Notes: generated by a model from the sequence alone, not told the origin. Positions 35,801-44,918 are shown, counted from the stretch's first letter. The stretch is DNA of 64,000 nucleotides from Treponema sp. (GCA_017470605.1 JAFUYH010000002.1:1-64000), one strand, 5' to 3'. Program-made: numbers and translations.

Positions 35801-36602
35801 AGCCTGTGTTAGACACAACCTCTGTTCTATCCCTTCCATTTGGAATGCTGTGTGAAATAAGTTGCTGTGCCAGGCTTTTTTTGTTTTTATTTACATATAA
35901 TATACGTTCATTATTTATTGAATTGAATTCAAATGCCGTAGCCAAGAGATTAGATTCAATTGGTAAATTAGAGAAGAAAGTTTTTATACCAATGGGCTTT
36001 GGTTTTATAATTAACTGTAATTTTGTTTTATTTGTAGTTACATTTCCAAATTCATCCTTTATGGGTATATCATAATCTAAAACGCTTACAATTGATTCTG
36101 TCTGACGTTTCCCTTGATACATAAAGATTACATTATTAAGATTATTTGGAATATCCTCCAAAACAGATATATCAAGATTATGATAATGAGCTAAGTTATC
36201 AGAGTAAAAGCCAAAAGGATTTGTACACAAATAAATATGTCTTGCAGACATAACTAACGGGAGTTCTTTATATCCAAGTGGAGAATATAATGCTGGAGTA
36301 AAACCAAAACAACTTGAATTACCAGTCAAATCATGTACAGTTTCTGCATTTGCGTTTTGTTCAATTTCATCAAATAGAAGTTCTTTATCAAGATTATGAG
36401 AAACAATTAAATTATAAGCGTCAAAAAAGTTTCCTTTAATTCGTCTTATATTAATTTCTGTAGAACGTTTAAATCTTTTATCAGTTATATTTGGCAAAGA
36501 TTTAATATAATTATTTAGTTTTAAAAATTCTTCTGGATAATTTTCTTTTGACCATAAATCAATCTGAGGAGTTATTATTATATTATTTCGTTTCTCTTCC
36601 AT
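32820..36602 (-). CDS. Polyvalent protein: MuF-C-like toxin, RadC/JAB, coiled coil (1260 aa)
   Basis: The frame holds three parts. Residues about 105-300 (LPLVMSARHIYLCT, YHNLDISVLEDIPNNLNNVIF) resemble the MuF C-terminal/PBECR-type domains of phage-delivered toxins. Residues about 375-490 are a RadC-like JAB domain with the metal motif HNHPSGYVEPSEAD (near 440). The C-terminal part has a coiled coil (about 860-905) and an alpha-helical end. In the middle, an ATG at 34532 has its own full leader (AAGGAGAATAAGACTATG) and an upstream AGTGTAAATA motif. A second protein of 570 residues may therefore start there. The ORF may be a fusion of two genes. The last residues are YDGPER. This is the last gene of the module. 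Confidence 0.75.
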   Translation of the reverse strand: MEEKRNNIIITPQIDLWSKENYPEEFLKLNNYIKSLPNITDKRFKRSTEINIRRIKGNFFDAYNLIVSHNLDKELLFDEIEQNANAETVHDLTGNSSCFGFTPALYSPLGYKELPLVMSARHIYLCTNPFGFYSDNLAHYHNLDISVLEDIPNNLNNVIFMYQGKRQTESIVSVLDYDIPIKDEFGNVTTNKTKLQLIIKPKPIGIKTFFSNLPIESNLLATAFEFNSINNERILYVNKNKKSLAQQLISHSIPNGRDRTEVVSNTGFYKKNIKYYIESVNKNLKLKEPFLYNEIFIDRINLEIEKSENPDVEDIIKNIKKEFLSTSPIPKNIQTISDSVLSFEQNKSDDLDIIGKQFETDSVGKPTLEGMKQLSKAMEIYSDKHYETARYLFVKDGVIIRHKTVTAQIPASTIIKPDEKFLYDLKSYAEETSSKIVFLHNHPSGYVEPSEADIELTNYLTNFFEESKDSNLFCGHIILDHGTYGLYDSKVRSWKALINDEIKPLSEISKNYKIQLTEHKKKASFNDDYTISEQSLKELAEYAKSCDSGEVWNTKDWIPSFLLTGNGIVTSLEYINTIEFLNEEVLSEKLKFLGRKYGSENIIMLPADKQQFLICERYAQDSGKIKDVFLNNKDGSFEVSDFRNGNIFNDLRKDEIIVTDTNDIIEKVNEKIIYEQSVNKNINNHKENKTMNKKTIKAFDIYSELKELIGDNNYEALKFATMDYLYNRGIDDAAGYEDSVERNKARFMELPTNIQNVMEKYDDYKIDFDDKALAIKIAGTRNGNLDKAKAQKDEEIVNRKIVNKNFIRESLNLSELNDRPMDISVEPEQAEIVENPMDISEDTTEPAPDDSVTSNENGTQLDKLLKKLEEKEIIIEQLQKQNKIIMEQNQMFSQKLAALDQQIKAPKEAQEKSANDSMGQGYNNSSSVEHQNLTNQDGFGRETAYKKNQKVPTFGILQDDGSHQLIKNAVFSKLLVDEENPANNKIELLVLKENGKQEAIQIEEKLYNDIINNVQEFEQRKQGQSKDSWDWMMAHMDYAEKMGTDDNSFRLNTVGNFIHNFRVHCMRDEAHNPEQALKVAGIMFDRMAKREKERFLIMRKQWDKRAKIDGGPTFDEHLIKQFNEFHPKKDINIEQIKGYHFDADEAVDKQNLMYESLRSGKIEGTNTNIGDTISFAMKYKDTFSGKHLKTPKEDWKIVEVSKCLSGDRALIYNEKSKAYYKIPLENLVEQIRKNERLQTKEEKQAIKQDHKKVGYDGPER
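34528..34577 (-). promoter_or_regulatory. Leader and start signal inside the 1260-aa ORF
   Basis: On the minus strand the sequence reads CAAAGTGTAAATAAA (from 34577), an AT-rich stretch, AAGGAGAATAA, then ATG at 34532. It matches the intergenic leader of the gene starting at 48530 closely, yet it lies in frame within a longer ORF and is translated as VNKNINNHKENKTM. It should drive separate production of the C-terminal 570 residues. Confidence 0.6.
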
Positions 36603-36669
36603 TGAAATTATTCTCCAAACCTACAGGGTAGTAGTATAATTACTTACTACTACCCTATTTTACACTCTG
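36603..36669 (-). promoter_or_regulatory. Leader of the 1260-aa gene with 11-bp hairpin
   Basis: From 36669 downward the minus strand has CAGAGTGTAAAAT, then a perfect 11-bp hairpin (36626-36636 with 36645-36655, loop 8 nt), then GGAGAATAA before the ATG. If AGTGTAAAAT is part of a -10 region, the hairpin would lie at the very 5' end of the mRNA. Confidence 0.45.
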
Positions 36670-36682
36670 TAAGCAAAAGTAT

Positions 36683-39600
36683 CTACCTTCCCTGCCCTAT
36701 GTCAGAATCTTTATGCTGCATACGTTTTTGTTCAAAAGAAGAAAGTTTCTTAAAGAACTTTTCAAAACCTTTTTCCAGGTTTTCTTTTGTTGAAAAACCT
36801 TCCTCCTTAAGAGAATCACTGAGCCATTTATTAAGAGCAGGAATGTGATCAGGCTTAGATGTTTTCCAGTCATTTATAATTGCTTTTGCAACTATAAACG
36901 GGTCTCTTTCAGGTCCTGGAAAATGAGTTTTCATCCTGTTCTTAAATTCTCTTGTAAAGAGTTCTGGAACTTCGGCCAGTTCTTTCTGAGTTGCAATCTC
37001 TTTGATAATATCAACAGGCTCTTTTTCAGAAATTTCTCTCAGTCCAAAAGCATCATCTTTTACAATCCCCTTCTGAACAAAGTCTTTATAAACTTCATTT
37101 TCTTTAAGAAGTTTGTCAAAAGCATCCTGACTGTTTTCAATCTTTAATTTGCCAGAAACAATTTCTTCTGAAAGCTTGTCGATAATCATCCATTTCTGTT
37201 CAGAAATTGTACTGTTATTCCAGCTTGAAACTCCTTCAAGTGCTGTATCAAAGCCATGCAAATCAAGAGTATTTTCAAGTTCAAGCCCCATAGCCCATTC
37301 TTTGAAATCTTTCTCGGTTTCTGTTCCCGATTCTGCCCTGTCATAATCTTCTGGATTCAAGCCAAGGTCTTTCCAGGAAAGCTCTGTTTTAAGAATATCT
37401 GCCCATGAAACTTCATCTCTAACTTTTTCGATAATCTCATCAGCGGTAGGTCTTACTACATTGAATCGCTCTTCAACATAATCTTTTGCATCGAGAAGAG
37501 CTGAAATGATTTCTGCAACGTCCTGTTCAGATTTTCCGATCTCACCTGCAACAGCAGGAAGAGAAACATCTGTAAGTCTTTCAATTGCAGATTGAATTTT
37601 ATCAGCCTCAGAGCCTGACTTTTCAAGGCGATTATCATAAGCAAGATAATTCTTATCCATAACATTCTTGTATGCCAGTGCCTTGACGGTCTGGAGTCCT
37701 GTCCTGTCATGTTCTTTCAGTTCTTTTGCGGTTGCATCATATTCTTCTTCTGTAAGATAGCCGTATGAACTTAAGAATTCGTCTTTTGATAGAGAATCAA
37801 AATCCCTCATCTTGTCGATGTCATCAGTAAAAGAAAGATTTGTTTCTGGATTGAAGTGATGTCTGTAGGTTTTATAAAGTGAATCGAGCCGTTTGTATGA
37901 TTCTTCCGTATAATCATGATATTCCTCATCCAAAGCTTTTTCTGCCATATCATGTGCGAGAGTAAGAATGTCAAAATTATTTGCCCTGCTTCCCTCTCCT
38001 GAATAATCCTCTGATACATCAAGGATATAGGCGTTTCCTTCTTTAGATGTATAAAACTTGTAATCTTCATAGCAGCTGTATCTCAGAATATCTGCTGCCT
38101 GTTCTACAGAAATAGTCGGTTCATTTGATGAAATTCTGTGATTATTCATATAAGCCTCAAGTCTTTCAGGGCTGTCAAGAAGTCCATAAATTGCAGGTTC
38201 CACAGGCTTTTCAAAAGCTTTTTCAAGGACTTTTCCGTAATAACGTTCTGCATCTATTTCTCTGTCACACAATTTAGCAATACGCATAAAACCTTCAAAG
38301 CTAATATCGCTTCCAGTTTTCCAGGAACCAATGTCATTTGTTACGGATTCTTTTGCAATTTCAAAAACACTGTCTGCATAGCCGTTGTCTGAAAAAATAT
38401 TCTTTAATTCAGTTTTATCAATATTATCCAAAAGCCAGTTTAAGTTGTCTCCGAGGTTTGCATCTTCTGCCACAACTTTTATAGAACGCTCTGGATTTGC
38501 CCCCTTTTCAAGAAGTTTTCTCCACAAATCTTCATGTTTATCAAGCGTTGCAAAACTTCTTGCTAAGGCATCTGAAATAACCTGTACCCTCCCCTCTCCA
38601 AGCTGTTCAAGCATCTCATCAAAGTTTTCGTCATCAAAGTTGTTTTTGATGTATTCAAATTGGTTTTCTTCGTCCATCTGGCGGAAGCGGGAAGCGTTCA
38701 CCATAATTTCTCCATCTGCCTGTTTTACTTCTTCTCCCAAGTCATTTATGACATATAGATTTCCTGCAGGAGATTTATGGAGATAAAGAGGATTGTCATT
38801 GTTCCAGTAGAAATCATTGATTTCAATTGCTGTCTTATCGTCAATATTCATTCCATAGTGGATGTTACAGTATTTTTTTATATCTTCTTCGTGTGCATCC
38901 GGCAGTTCTTTGATTGTGTCATAATCAAGAGGCAGTTTCTCTTCATTTACCAATTTTTCTTCTTCCTTTGACCGTTCAATTATTTTTTCATTGATATGCT
39001 CAAGCTTTTCAATATAACCGTTAATCTTAGTGATAGTCTCATCATCAGCAGTTCCCGGATGGAGTTCCGAAAGCTCCTTGTCATCCCAAGCGATTACCTG
39101 TCTGACAACATACTGAAGAGAAAGTGGATTTGTGTATTTACCGTCTACATCATCAATCACTCTGAACGAACCGTTTTCATTTCGTTTCAAAGTAAGGTCA
39201 TGGTCTTTATATCTTGAATAAATTTCATCAGAAACCTTTTCGTCTACCTTGATTCCAGATTCTTTTTCAATCTGTTCCTGAATATCTTTCAGAGACTGTT
39301 TATAAGAGTCCACACTTGGTTCTTTGATATAGTTTTCATAAACTTTTTCATACAGCGAATTTGTATATTCATAATCGTTTCTCTGCTGGCTGCCATTTTC
39401 TGAAACCGAAGCATGGTCTTCTGCGAATGAATTGATTATATGAAGGACTTCAACCGGTTCTTTTTCTACAGGGCCAAGTGAGGAAATATGTTCTACAGTA
39501 CCGTTCTTCCTTATTTTAAGAAAATCACCAGGCTCATGTGTCTGTTCTTTTCCGATATTATCAATCACTGCAAAAACCTTGTTGTCTTCAATTTCTAAAG

Positions 39601-41959
39601 CCGGAACACTTTCAAGTCCAGCTATAAAATCACGGACAGCTTCAATATCCCGTCTTTCCCTTGAATATGGAGCAATAACAATTTCATTAAGTCTTGCAGC
39701 TTCAACAAGCTTTGTGTGATAAAGTTCATTGCACTGCTGTTCGTCATTCCAGTCTACAAGCGGCCGCATTGCTTCCGGTTTTAGAGATGTTTCTTCTGCA
39801 ATGTCATCAAGAACAGCTTTTGTTACCATTTCCTTAAAATCTTCGTATGTATTGTCTGTAAAGAGATTTGAGGCTATCTGGTGTCCTGGAAAATGGTCAT
39901 AAGGAACACCAAACTGAGTCTCTCCTTCTCCTTTCTGGCCGAGAATGTAATAATTTGTATCTACCCAGCCGTCCTGCTGGTTGATTACGAATTCAACATG
40001 AATGCTTCCGATATGAAGCCTTCCATAATAATCTTCTTTTGGATTATCCTTAAAAAGCTCATCCCTGATTCTGTTGAAGTCTTTTTCTGTGAATTCTGAG
40101 AAATCAAACTCCAGAGGCTGTTTTAAAAGCCAGCCGTTTTCTTCCATAATTCTGTGGTTCTCTGGAATATCTGGATAAGAATAATATTCAAGGTTTTCGT
40201 CTCCAATCCAGATGTCTTTCTTTTCTTCTAAAATCCGGCAATTGTGATCTATGCCGTACTGTTTTGCAGCGTCTCCATCGCTTTTAAAAACATTCATATC
40301 GTCAACTTTTGAAATGAATTTAGGGGTAAAACCGCCTTTTACATCTAAATCCGGGTTTTGAAAGATTGCATAGCCTGTCGTAATTTCATCAAATTCCCAG
40401 CCGTTTTCAATTCCATCATGAAGCTGTTCTTCATTCGGGCGGATATAAAAAAGAGACTCTTTACCATGCTCGGCAGCATCCTTACCTTTAATAAGTGATT
40501 TAAAGTCACCCAGCAAAAGCCATTTATCGCTTCCTTCAAAAACAAGTTCATCTGTTCTTGAATCTGAAAGTCTTACTTTTTTCTCATCAAAAGCATACTT
40601 TATTTTTTCAAAAGCATTATTGATGACAGTTTTCTTTTCTTCATTGGAATATTGCGGAAATTCATCTGCAAGAAGATGATTGCCGTCAAACTCTTTTTTC
40701 AATTCAGGGTATAGCCTATCTGCAATTCTAAAAGCACTGTTGATACGATCTGTAATTTCAATCTCATCTTTATATTGTGGATTTTCTTTTAATACTGCAA
40801 ATTCTTTTTCAGCCTTTTCCCAGATAAGGCTTTGTGCATCAGAGAGAGTGACAATTTCACCAGAAAGAAGCTCTTTTGCAGCGGAATCAGAAAAATCCAA
40901 ACGCCACTCCGCACCATCCCCGAAGCCATATATATCATCAAAGGCCTGATAATTGAACTCACCAAAATCGAGATTTTCTTCAATCATGCGACTGGTAGCT
41001 TCAAGAAGAACACCCTCACTGTCTTTTTCAGGAAATTCTTCTTCCACCCACTTACAAAGCTCTTTAAAAGTCTCTCCGTCCCCGCTTCCCAAATGACTCA
41101 ATTTATCTTCAAAGAGCTTTTCCATGCGGTTATATTTATCTGCCAATGTTTCAGATTTTGCCATTCTTTTTTCCTCTTCTTCCAGCAATTTTTCTGTGTC
41201 AATGTAATCTCGTTCAAAGATGATTTTTATGTCCCTGTTTCTGACGATATTTTCTTTTACAAATTTCTGTGCATATTCTTTAAATGCTGTAAGTGAGGTA
41301 TCTCTTGTCGGGTCTGCATCAAGGAAAGAATCCCAGGCAGAATCGGGCGTTACCTTGTATTCTTTTGTAGTCCAGTCATAAGAGAAATATGATTTTCCGT
41401 CAGGAGCTACCAGATGTCCTGATAGGTCATCATAGTCTTTCCAGGTCCAGACTTCGTTTTTCTGAGAAGCTTCTCTTTTTATTTTATACTCATCGTATTT
41501 CTGTATGTTTTCTTTTACATGCCCTTCAATCATGCCGTTAAATAAGGAAACGAGTTCCTTATCATTGATAATGATTTCATCGCCTCCATCAATGAGATTT
41601 CCTTCGTCATTATCATGACTGTAGCGGACGATAAAACGGTTATCGAGTTTGTCAGAGAGTGTTTCCTTTGAGAAATCACCAATATACTCATCGTCATAGC
41701 GAAGAGATTTTCCAAAATCAAGCTGCAGGGTGTTTTCAGACGGTAAATGCTGTTCTCTGATATAAGACTGAATAGTTTCGTATAAAGCGGAATCAGCTTC
41801 TTTTATAATTTTCAATGCGGAAGCCGTATCTTTCAATGTCCAACGGGGTTCTTCGTAAGTAAGAATTTTGGAAACTCCTTTGATTCCTCTTTCATTCAAT
41901 TTTTTCTCAGGAATGTATTCCTGGAATGCATAGTTTAAGGTTACATCATTCTTATTCAT
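36683..41959 (-). CDS. Giant polyvalent protein, 1758 aa
   Basis: I recognise no enzyme with confidence. The protein is acidic, soluble and built from repeated alpha/beta segments of the large polyvalent protein type, each with a strand pair such as NENGSFRVIDDVDGKY, AGNLYVINDLGEEV or NAYILDVSEDYSGEG. Some segments recur in the 606-residue neighbour; for example a helix ...KINGYIEKLEHINEKIIER matches its KLKDTLEEINERLIER. The C-terminal 60 residues (DPFIVAKAIINDW..., ALNKWLSDSLKEEGFSTKEN) belong to a module shared by several proteins of this cluster. The tail is DIGQGR. AGGGGAAG precedes the start, two bases after the stop of the gene upstream. Confidence 0.7.
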   Translation of the reverse strand: MNKNDVTLNYAFQEYIPEKKLNERGIKGVSKILTYEEPRWTLKDTASALKIIKEADSALYETIQSYIREQHLPSENTLQLDFGKSLRYDDEYIGDFSKETLSDKLDNRFIVRYSHDNDEGNLIDGGDEIIINDKELVSLFNGMIEGHVKENIQKYDEYKIKREASQKNEVWTWKDYDDLSGHLVAPDGKSYFSYDWTTKEYKVTPDSAWDSFLDADPTRDTSLTAFKEYAQKFVKENIVRNRDIKIIFERDYIDTEKLLEEEEKRMAKSETLADKYNRMEKLFEDKLSHLGSGDGETFKELCKWVEEEFPEKDSEGVLLEATSRMIEENLDFGEFNYQAFDDIYGFGDGAEWRLDFSDSAAKELLSGEIVTLSDAQSLIWEKAEKEFAVLKENPQYKDEIEITDRINSAFRIADRLYPELKKEFDGNHLLADEFPQYSNEEKKTVINNAFEKIKYAFDEKKVRLSDSRTDELVFEGSDKWLLLGDFKSLIKGKDAAEHGKESLFYIRPNEEQLHDGIENGWEFDEITTGYAIFQNPDLDVKGGFTPKFISKVDDMNVFKSDGDAAKQYGIDHNCRILEEKKDIWIGDENLEYYSYPDIPENHRIMEENGWLLKQPLEFDFSEFTEKDFNRIRDELFKDNPKEDYYGRLHIGSIHVEFVINQQDGWVDTNYYILGQKGEGETQFGVPYDHFPGHQIASNLFTDNTYEDFKEMVTKAVLDDIAEETSLKPEAMRPLVDWNDEQQCNELYHTKLVEAARLNEIVIAPYSRERRDIEAVRDFIAGLESVPALEIEDNKVFAVIDNIGKEQTHEPGDFLKIRKNGTVEHISSLGPVEKEPVEVLHIINSFAEDHASVSENGSQQRNDYEYTNSLYEKVYENYIKEPSVDSYKQSLKDIQEQIEKESGIKVDEKVSDEIYSRYKDHDLTLKRNENGSFRVIDDVDGKYTNPLSLQYVVRQVIAWDDKELSELHPGTADDETITKINGYIEKLEHINEKIIERSKEEEKLVNEEKLPLDYDTIKELPDAHEEDIKKYCNIHYGMNIDDKTAIEINDFYWNNDNPLYLHKSPAGNLYVINDLGEEVKQADGEIMVNASRFRQMDEENQFEYIKNNFDDENFDEMLEQLGEGRVQVISDALARSFATLDKHEDLWRKLLEKGANPERSIKVVAEDANLGDNLNWLLDNIDKTELKNIFSDNGYADSVFEIAKESVTNDIGSWKTGSDISFEGFMRIAKLCDREIDAERYYGKVLEKAFEKPVEPAIYGLLDSPERLEAYMNNHRISSNEPTISVEQAADILRYSCYEDYKFYTSKEGNAYILDVSEDYSGEGSRANNFDILTLAHDMAEKALDEEYHDYTEESYKRLDSLYKTYRHHFNPETNLSFTDDIDKMRDFDSLSKDEFLSSYGYLTEEEYDATAKELKEHDRTGLQTVKALAYKNVMDKNYLAYDNRLEKSGSEADKIQSAIERLTDVSLPAVAGEIGKSEQDVAEIISALLDAKDYVEERFNVVRPTADEIIEKVRDEVSWADILKTELSWKDLGLNPEDYDRAESGTETEKDFKEWAMGLELENTLDLHGFDTALEGVSSWNNSTISEQKWMIIDKLSEEIVSGKLKIENSQDAFDKLLKENEVYKDFVQKGIVKDDAFGLREISEKEPVDIIKEIATQKELAEVPELFTREFKNRMKTHFPGPERDPFIVAKAIINDWKTSKPDHIPALNKWLSDSLKEEGFSTKENLEKGFEKFFKKLSSFEQKRMQHKDSDIGQGR

Positions 41960-41961
41960 GT

Positions 41962-43782
41962 TTATCTTCCCCTTTCAATTTCAATGCCACGTCTTATTTC
42001 TTGTTCATGATCCGGCTCTACTTTCTTTTTCAAAAGTTTTTCTAAAGACTGCTGGTCTTTAGCTCCGTTTTCCATAAGGTATTTTCCGATGACTTTCTTT
42101 TCGTCTTCTGAAAAGTCAGATAAAGCTTTAGCTGATGCTTTCATAACTTCATCAACTATATTTCTTTCTGAAGCAGGGAGACTGTCTTTAATTTTATCCA
42201 AATAGTCTTTGACAATTTCTTTTTCAGTTCGAGAGTGAAAATGTTTGCTTTGTTCTTCAGTCCTCTCTTCTCTTTCAATTAAGCGCTCATTGATTTCTTC
42301 AAGAGTATCTTTAAGTTTAAGGACCTCAACACGCTGTTTTGCAGGAATATTTGGATGACCAGTCAGGAAATCTTCAAGAATTTCAATTTCTCTGGTCGTA
42401 ATTCCGCTAGGCATGTAATCTACGATTGCGTCTTCTTCCTTAGATTCCCAGATAGATTTTTCACAGACATTTCCAAGTTCATCAATTACTAGAGGAGAGC
42501 CGTTACCTTCAAAATCATCAATTACCATCTGAGCCATATCTTTTGTGAAAGCTTCATCACTGATAAATGAATGAAGTTTGTCAGAGGATAAGAAGCTGTA
42601 TTTTTGTTCCCAGTCACGACTGTTTGACTTTTCAGTATTTTGTGATATACTTTCATCAACCGTTGTGGGTGATGGTCGCAAACGAGTAGCGGGCTGTTCT
42701 TCGGGAAACCGTAGAGCAGATATTGTAGGTGCAACTCCTACCCCTACAACGGTATTATATTGTTCTGAAATACCATCTCGTCTATCAACTTTTCCAACAG
42801 TTACTAAATAATTACCCAGTTCGTCTTTATTAAAAACAATCTTGTTAATTTTTTTAATATCATTTATATCATCAAACAAAAGCTGAAAGTTCTTTGTACG
42901 GTTATCCACCAGAGCAAATGAAGCCTCTCTCATTACATGTGGAATCTGACGATATTCTTCTGTATCAAGTGCCTGGTCATAAGCTCTCTTTCGGTCAGGT
43001 CGAATATGAGTTGCATTCTTTTTTAAAATAAAAGCAGTGTCTTTTGAAAGTCCAAGCTTTTCTGCTAATTCTGCTTTTAAATCTGGTAAACGTACTGCAT
43101 TTGGAATATGCTTGTAATCATTTAAAATGATTGAATCAACAATATCCGAAAAGTCATCATCGGATATAATCTCAAGACCTTTAACATCCTCTTCTTTCAA
43201 CACATGATAAGTTTTAAGTTCAGGAGTTTCTTTTTTCTGCTGGTAATCCATACGGAGCTGTTCTTCATCCCGAATATCAAAACGAAGCTTTAGATATGTT
43301 TCCAAATCATTCTGTTCATCAAATACCTGCAATTTACCATCTTCGATTGCATTGTAAATATGTTTTTCGCCATATTCATCAAGCAGGTCTTCAAAGGACT
43401 GACCGATTGAAAGTACAAATGGCTCTCGCAAACCTGTGTAAGAGCCGCCATTTGAAGCTTCTATGTATGTATCGCCTACTTCAATGTATTCAAGCATTGA
43501 ATGATTTATTCCATGCCATTTAATTCCACCGTCATTATCACATAAATGGCAGTGATGGATTTTTTTTATTTCATCCACCTTAATTTCATCCAAATCGGCT
43601 GTTTCATGAAAATGTGCTTCCATTGCCATACATAAAGAATCAGAAAGACCGAGTTCATTTTTAAGGCTTATAAGGCGGTTACGCTCAACATTAGTCACGT
43701 CACCGTCTGCATAAACGAGAGTAAGGGCTTTTTTATATTTTTCTGTATTTTCTTCAAGTTTTTTTATTTCTTCATGTGTCAT
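41962..43782 (-). CDS. TerB-like/PBECR-like polyvalent protein, 606 aa
   Basis: The N-terminal 75 residues (YADGDVTNVERNRLISLKNELGLS) resemble TerB-like helical domains. Residues about 210-350 (KDTAFILKKNATHIRPDRKR, YRQIPHVMREASFALVDN, NKDELGNYLVTVGKVDRRDG) fit the PBECR family of nuclease-like toxins found in phages and conjugative elements. Just after it, a 95-bp palindromic insert is translated in frame. The C-terminal half repeats modules also seen in the 1758-residue protein and ends in the shared helical module and tail IEIERGR. The codons of that tail also serve as the ribosome-binding site for the next gene. Confidence 0.7.
   Translation of the reverse strand: MTHEEIKKLEENTEKYKKALTLVYADGDVTNVERNRLISLKNELGLSDSLCMAMEAHFHETADLDEIKVDEIKKIHHCHLCDNDGGIKWHGINHSMLEYIEVGDTYIEASNGGSYTGLREPFVLSIGQSFEDLLDEYGEKHIYNAIEDGKLQVFDEQNDLETYLKLRFDIRDEEQLRMDYQQKKETPELKTYHVLKEEDVKGLEIISDDDFSDIVDSIILNDYKHIPNAVRLPDLKAELAEKLGLSKDTAFILKKNATHIRPDRKRAYDQALDTEEYRQIPHVMREASFALVDNRTKNFQLLFDDINDIKKINKIVFNKDELGNYLVTVGKVDRRDGISEQYNTVVGVGVAPTISALRFPEEQPATRLRPSPTTVDESISQNTEKSNSRDWEQKYSFLSSDKLHSFISDEAFTKDMAQMVIDDFEGNGSPLVIDELGNVCEKSIWESKEEDAIVDYMPSGITTREIEILEDFLTGHPNIPAKQRVEVLKLKDTLEEINERLIEREERTEEQSKHFHSRTEKEIVKDYLDKIKDSLPASERNIVDEVMKASAKALSDFSEDEKKVIGKYLMENGAKDQQSLEKLLKKKVEPDHEQEIRRGIEIERGR
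42659..42753. repeat. 95-bp palindromic element inserted in frame
   Basis: An 11-bp terminal stem (42659-42669 with 42743-42753, one G-T pair) closes a GC-rich block. Inside are CTGTTCT...AGAGCAG (42694-42719) capped by CGG-GAAA-CCG, and GTAGG-TGCAACT-CCTAC (42725-42741). It is translated in the minus-strand gene without a stop. The peptide it makes (GVAPTISALRFPEEQPATRL) is unlike the surrounding acidic protein. It looks like a small mobile or structured element, comparable in principle to Rickettsia palindromic elements. Confidence 0.6.
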
Positions 43783-43785
43783 CTC

Positions 43786-44832
43786 TTATTCTCCTCTAAG
43801 CCCTTTTGGTTCAGCTTCTTTGCTATCAAGATTTTTACCTTCTGCTTTTTCATTAGACCATTTTGCAAAAATCTTATAGGTTGACTCTGCATCTTTACAT
43901 CCGATTGAGACCATCCATTTTGTAAAGCTTTCCTTGTTTTCTTTTGGAACACGCTGCAATAAATAAGTAGCAAGAGCTGAAGGATTGTTTTTGAACTGAG
44001 GCAAATCACAGAATGACTGATAAAGTTTCTTGAAGTTTTTTTCTGAAACTTCAAATTCAAGATTATTTATTTTTTTAGTTTTTGATTCTTCTTTTTCAAT
44101 CTGAAGAACAAGGGGAAGAAGGTTTCCACGGTTTTTAAAGTAGTTCTTGTAATTTTCAGGAACAATTTTGTTGTAACGGATATTTATATAATTTCTTGCA
44201 ATTTCAAGATAATCTTCTTTTTTGGGGCTTTCATTAAAAATCTTTGAAATACTCATAATGTTTGAAAGCAGGTGTTCAAAAGATTTAGGAGGCTTTCCAG
44301 TTTTTGGATCCGGCAGGTCAATCAGGTCTTTAATACATTTAGCGGATATTTCTTTTTTGAAATCAATCGTGCTGTAAATGCCGTCCATATTTCCGAAGTA
44401 ATCAAGGATTCTTTCCTGGGCAGGAGAAAGATTTGTATCATTAATAAATAATGCAGAGTTTAACTGTTTATTAAGTTCTTCTTTGAAGGCATATTCATTT
44501 TTTTCAGAATTACCGATTTCATTCATTGAAGATAAAAGATTCTTTTCTTTTTTTTCAAGTGAATAAGAATCCTGTTTTTTCTGATATTCTTTTCTAATCT
44601 CTTCAAGCGACCGTGCTTCCTTGATAACAACAAGGTCTTTGCCATACTCGTCTTTTATTGTTGCATTATAAGGCAGAGGCTTAAGCCCTTTTATCTTGCG
44701 CTGCTGGTTTACTTTAGACTGTTCAAAAATTTCTTCCAGAGCTTCTTTAATTGCGGATTGAGTTTTTGCTTCTCCCATTGTAGAAGCTTTTATTGAATGA
44801 AGTTCTGTATTTACATTGATAATTAAATTCAT
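43786..44832 (-). CDS. Hypothetical protein with shared C-terminal module, 348 aa
   Basis: Unrecognised. The N-terminus is MNLIINVNTELHSIKASTM, followed by charged helices. The C-terminal region has the helical module shared within the cluster (SALATYLLQRVPKENKESF, KWMVSIGCKDAESTYKIFAKW), then a charged linker and LRGE. The codons of the last residues (AGA GGA GAA) are the ribosome-binding site of the next gene. The start has the standard leader AAGGAGAATAAACTATG. Confidence 0.7.
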   Translation of the reverse strand: MNLIINVNTELHSIKASTMGEAKTQSAIKEALEEIFEQSKVNQQRKIKGLKPLPYNATIKDEYGKDLVVIKEARSLEEIRKEYQKKQDSYSLEKKEKNLLSSMNEIGNSEKNEYAFKEELNKQLNSALFINDTNLSPAQERILDYFGNMDGIYSTIDFKKEISAKCIKDLIDLPDPKTGKPPKSFEHLLSNIMSISKIFNESPKKEDYLEIARNYINIRYNKIVPENYKNYFKNRGNLLPLVLQIEKEESKTKKINNLEFEVSEKNFKKLYQSFCDLPQFKNNPSALATYLLQRVPKENKESFTKWMVSIGCKDAESTYKIFAKWSNEKAEGKNLDSKEAEPKGLRGE

Positions 44833-44849
44833 AGTTTATTCTCCTTTCC

Positions 44850-44918
44850 TATGTCGAAGCGGAATTTATTTCCTCCCTTGGGTGGGAATAAAATACCGTA
44901 AATGCCGCTATCGACATA
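44850..44918 (-). promoter_or_regulatory. Long imperfect hairpin ahead of the 348-aa gene
   Basis: TATGTCGAAGCGG (44850-44862) pairs with CCGCTATCGACATA (44905-44918) with a single bulge. The interior (ATTTATTTCC with GGGAATAAAAT) continues the stem. It contains the stop codon of the gene upstream and ends five bases before the ribosome-binding site of the next gene, so it can control or process the mRNA at this joint. Confidence 0.5.

Noticed and set aside
42659..42753. Real tRNA or riboswitch in the toxin-like gene
   Set aside because: It has three hairpins in a closing stem but no valid anticodon arm or T-loop sequence and no riboswitch core I recognise. It is kept only as a palindromic element.
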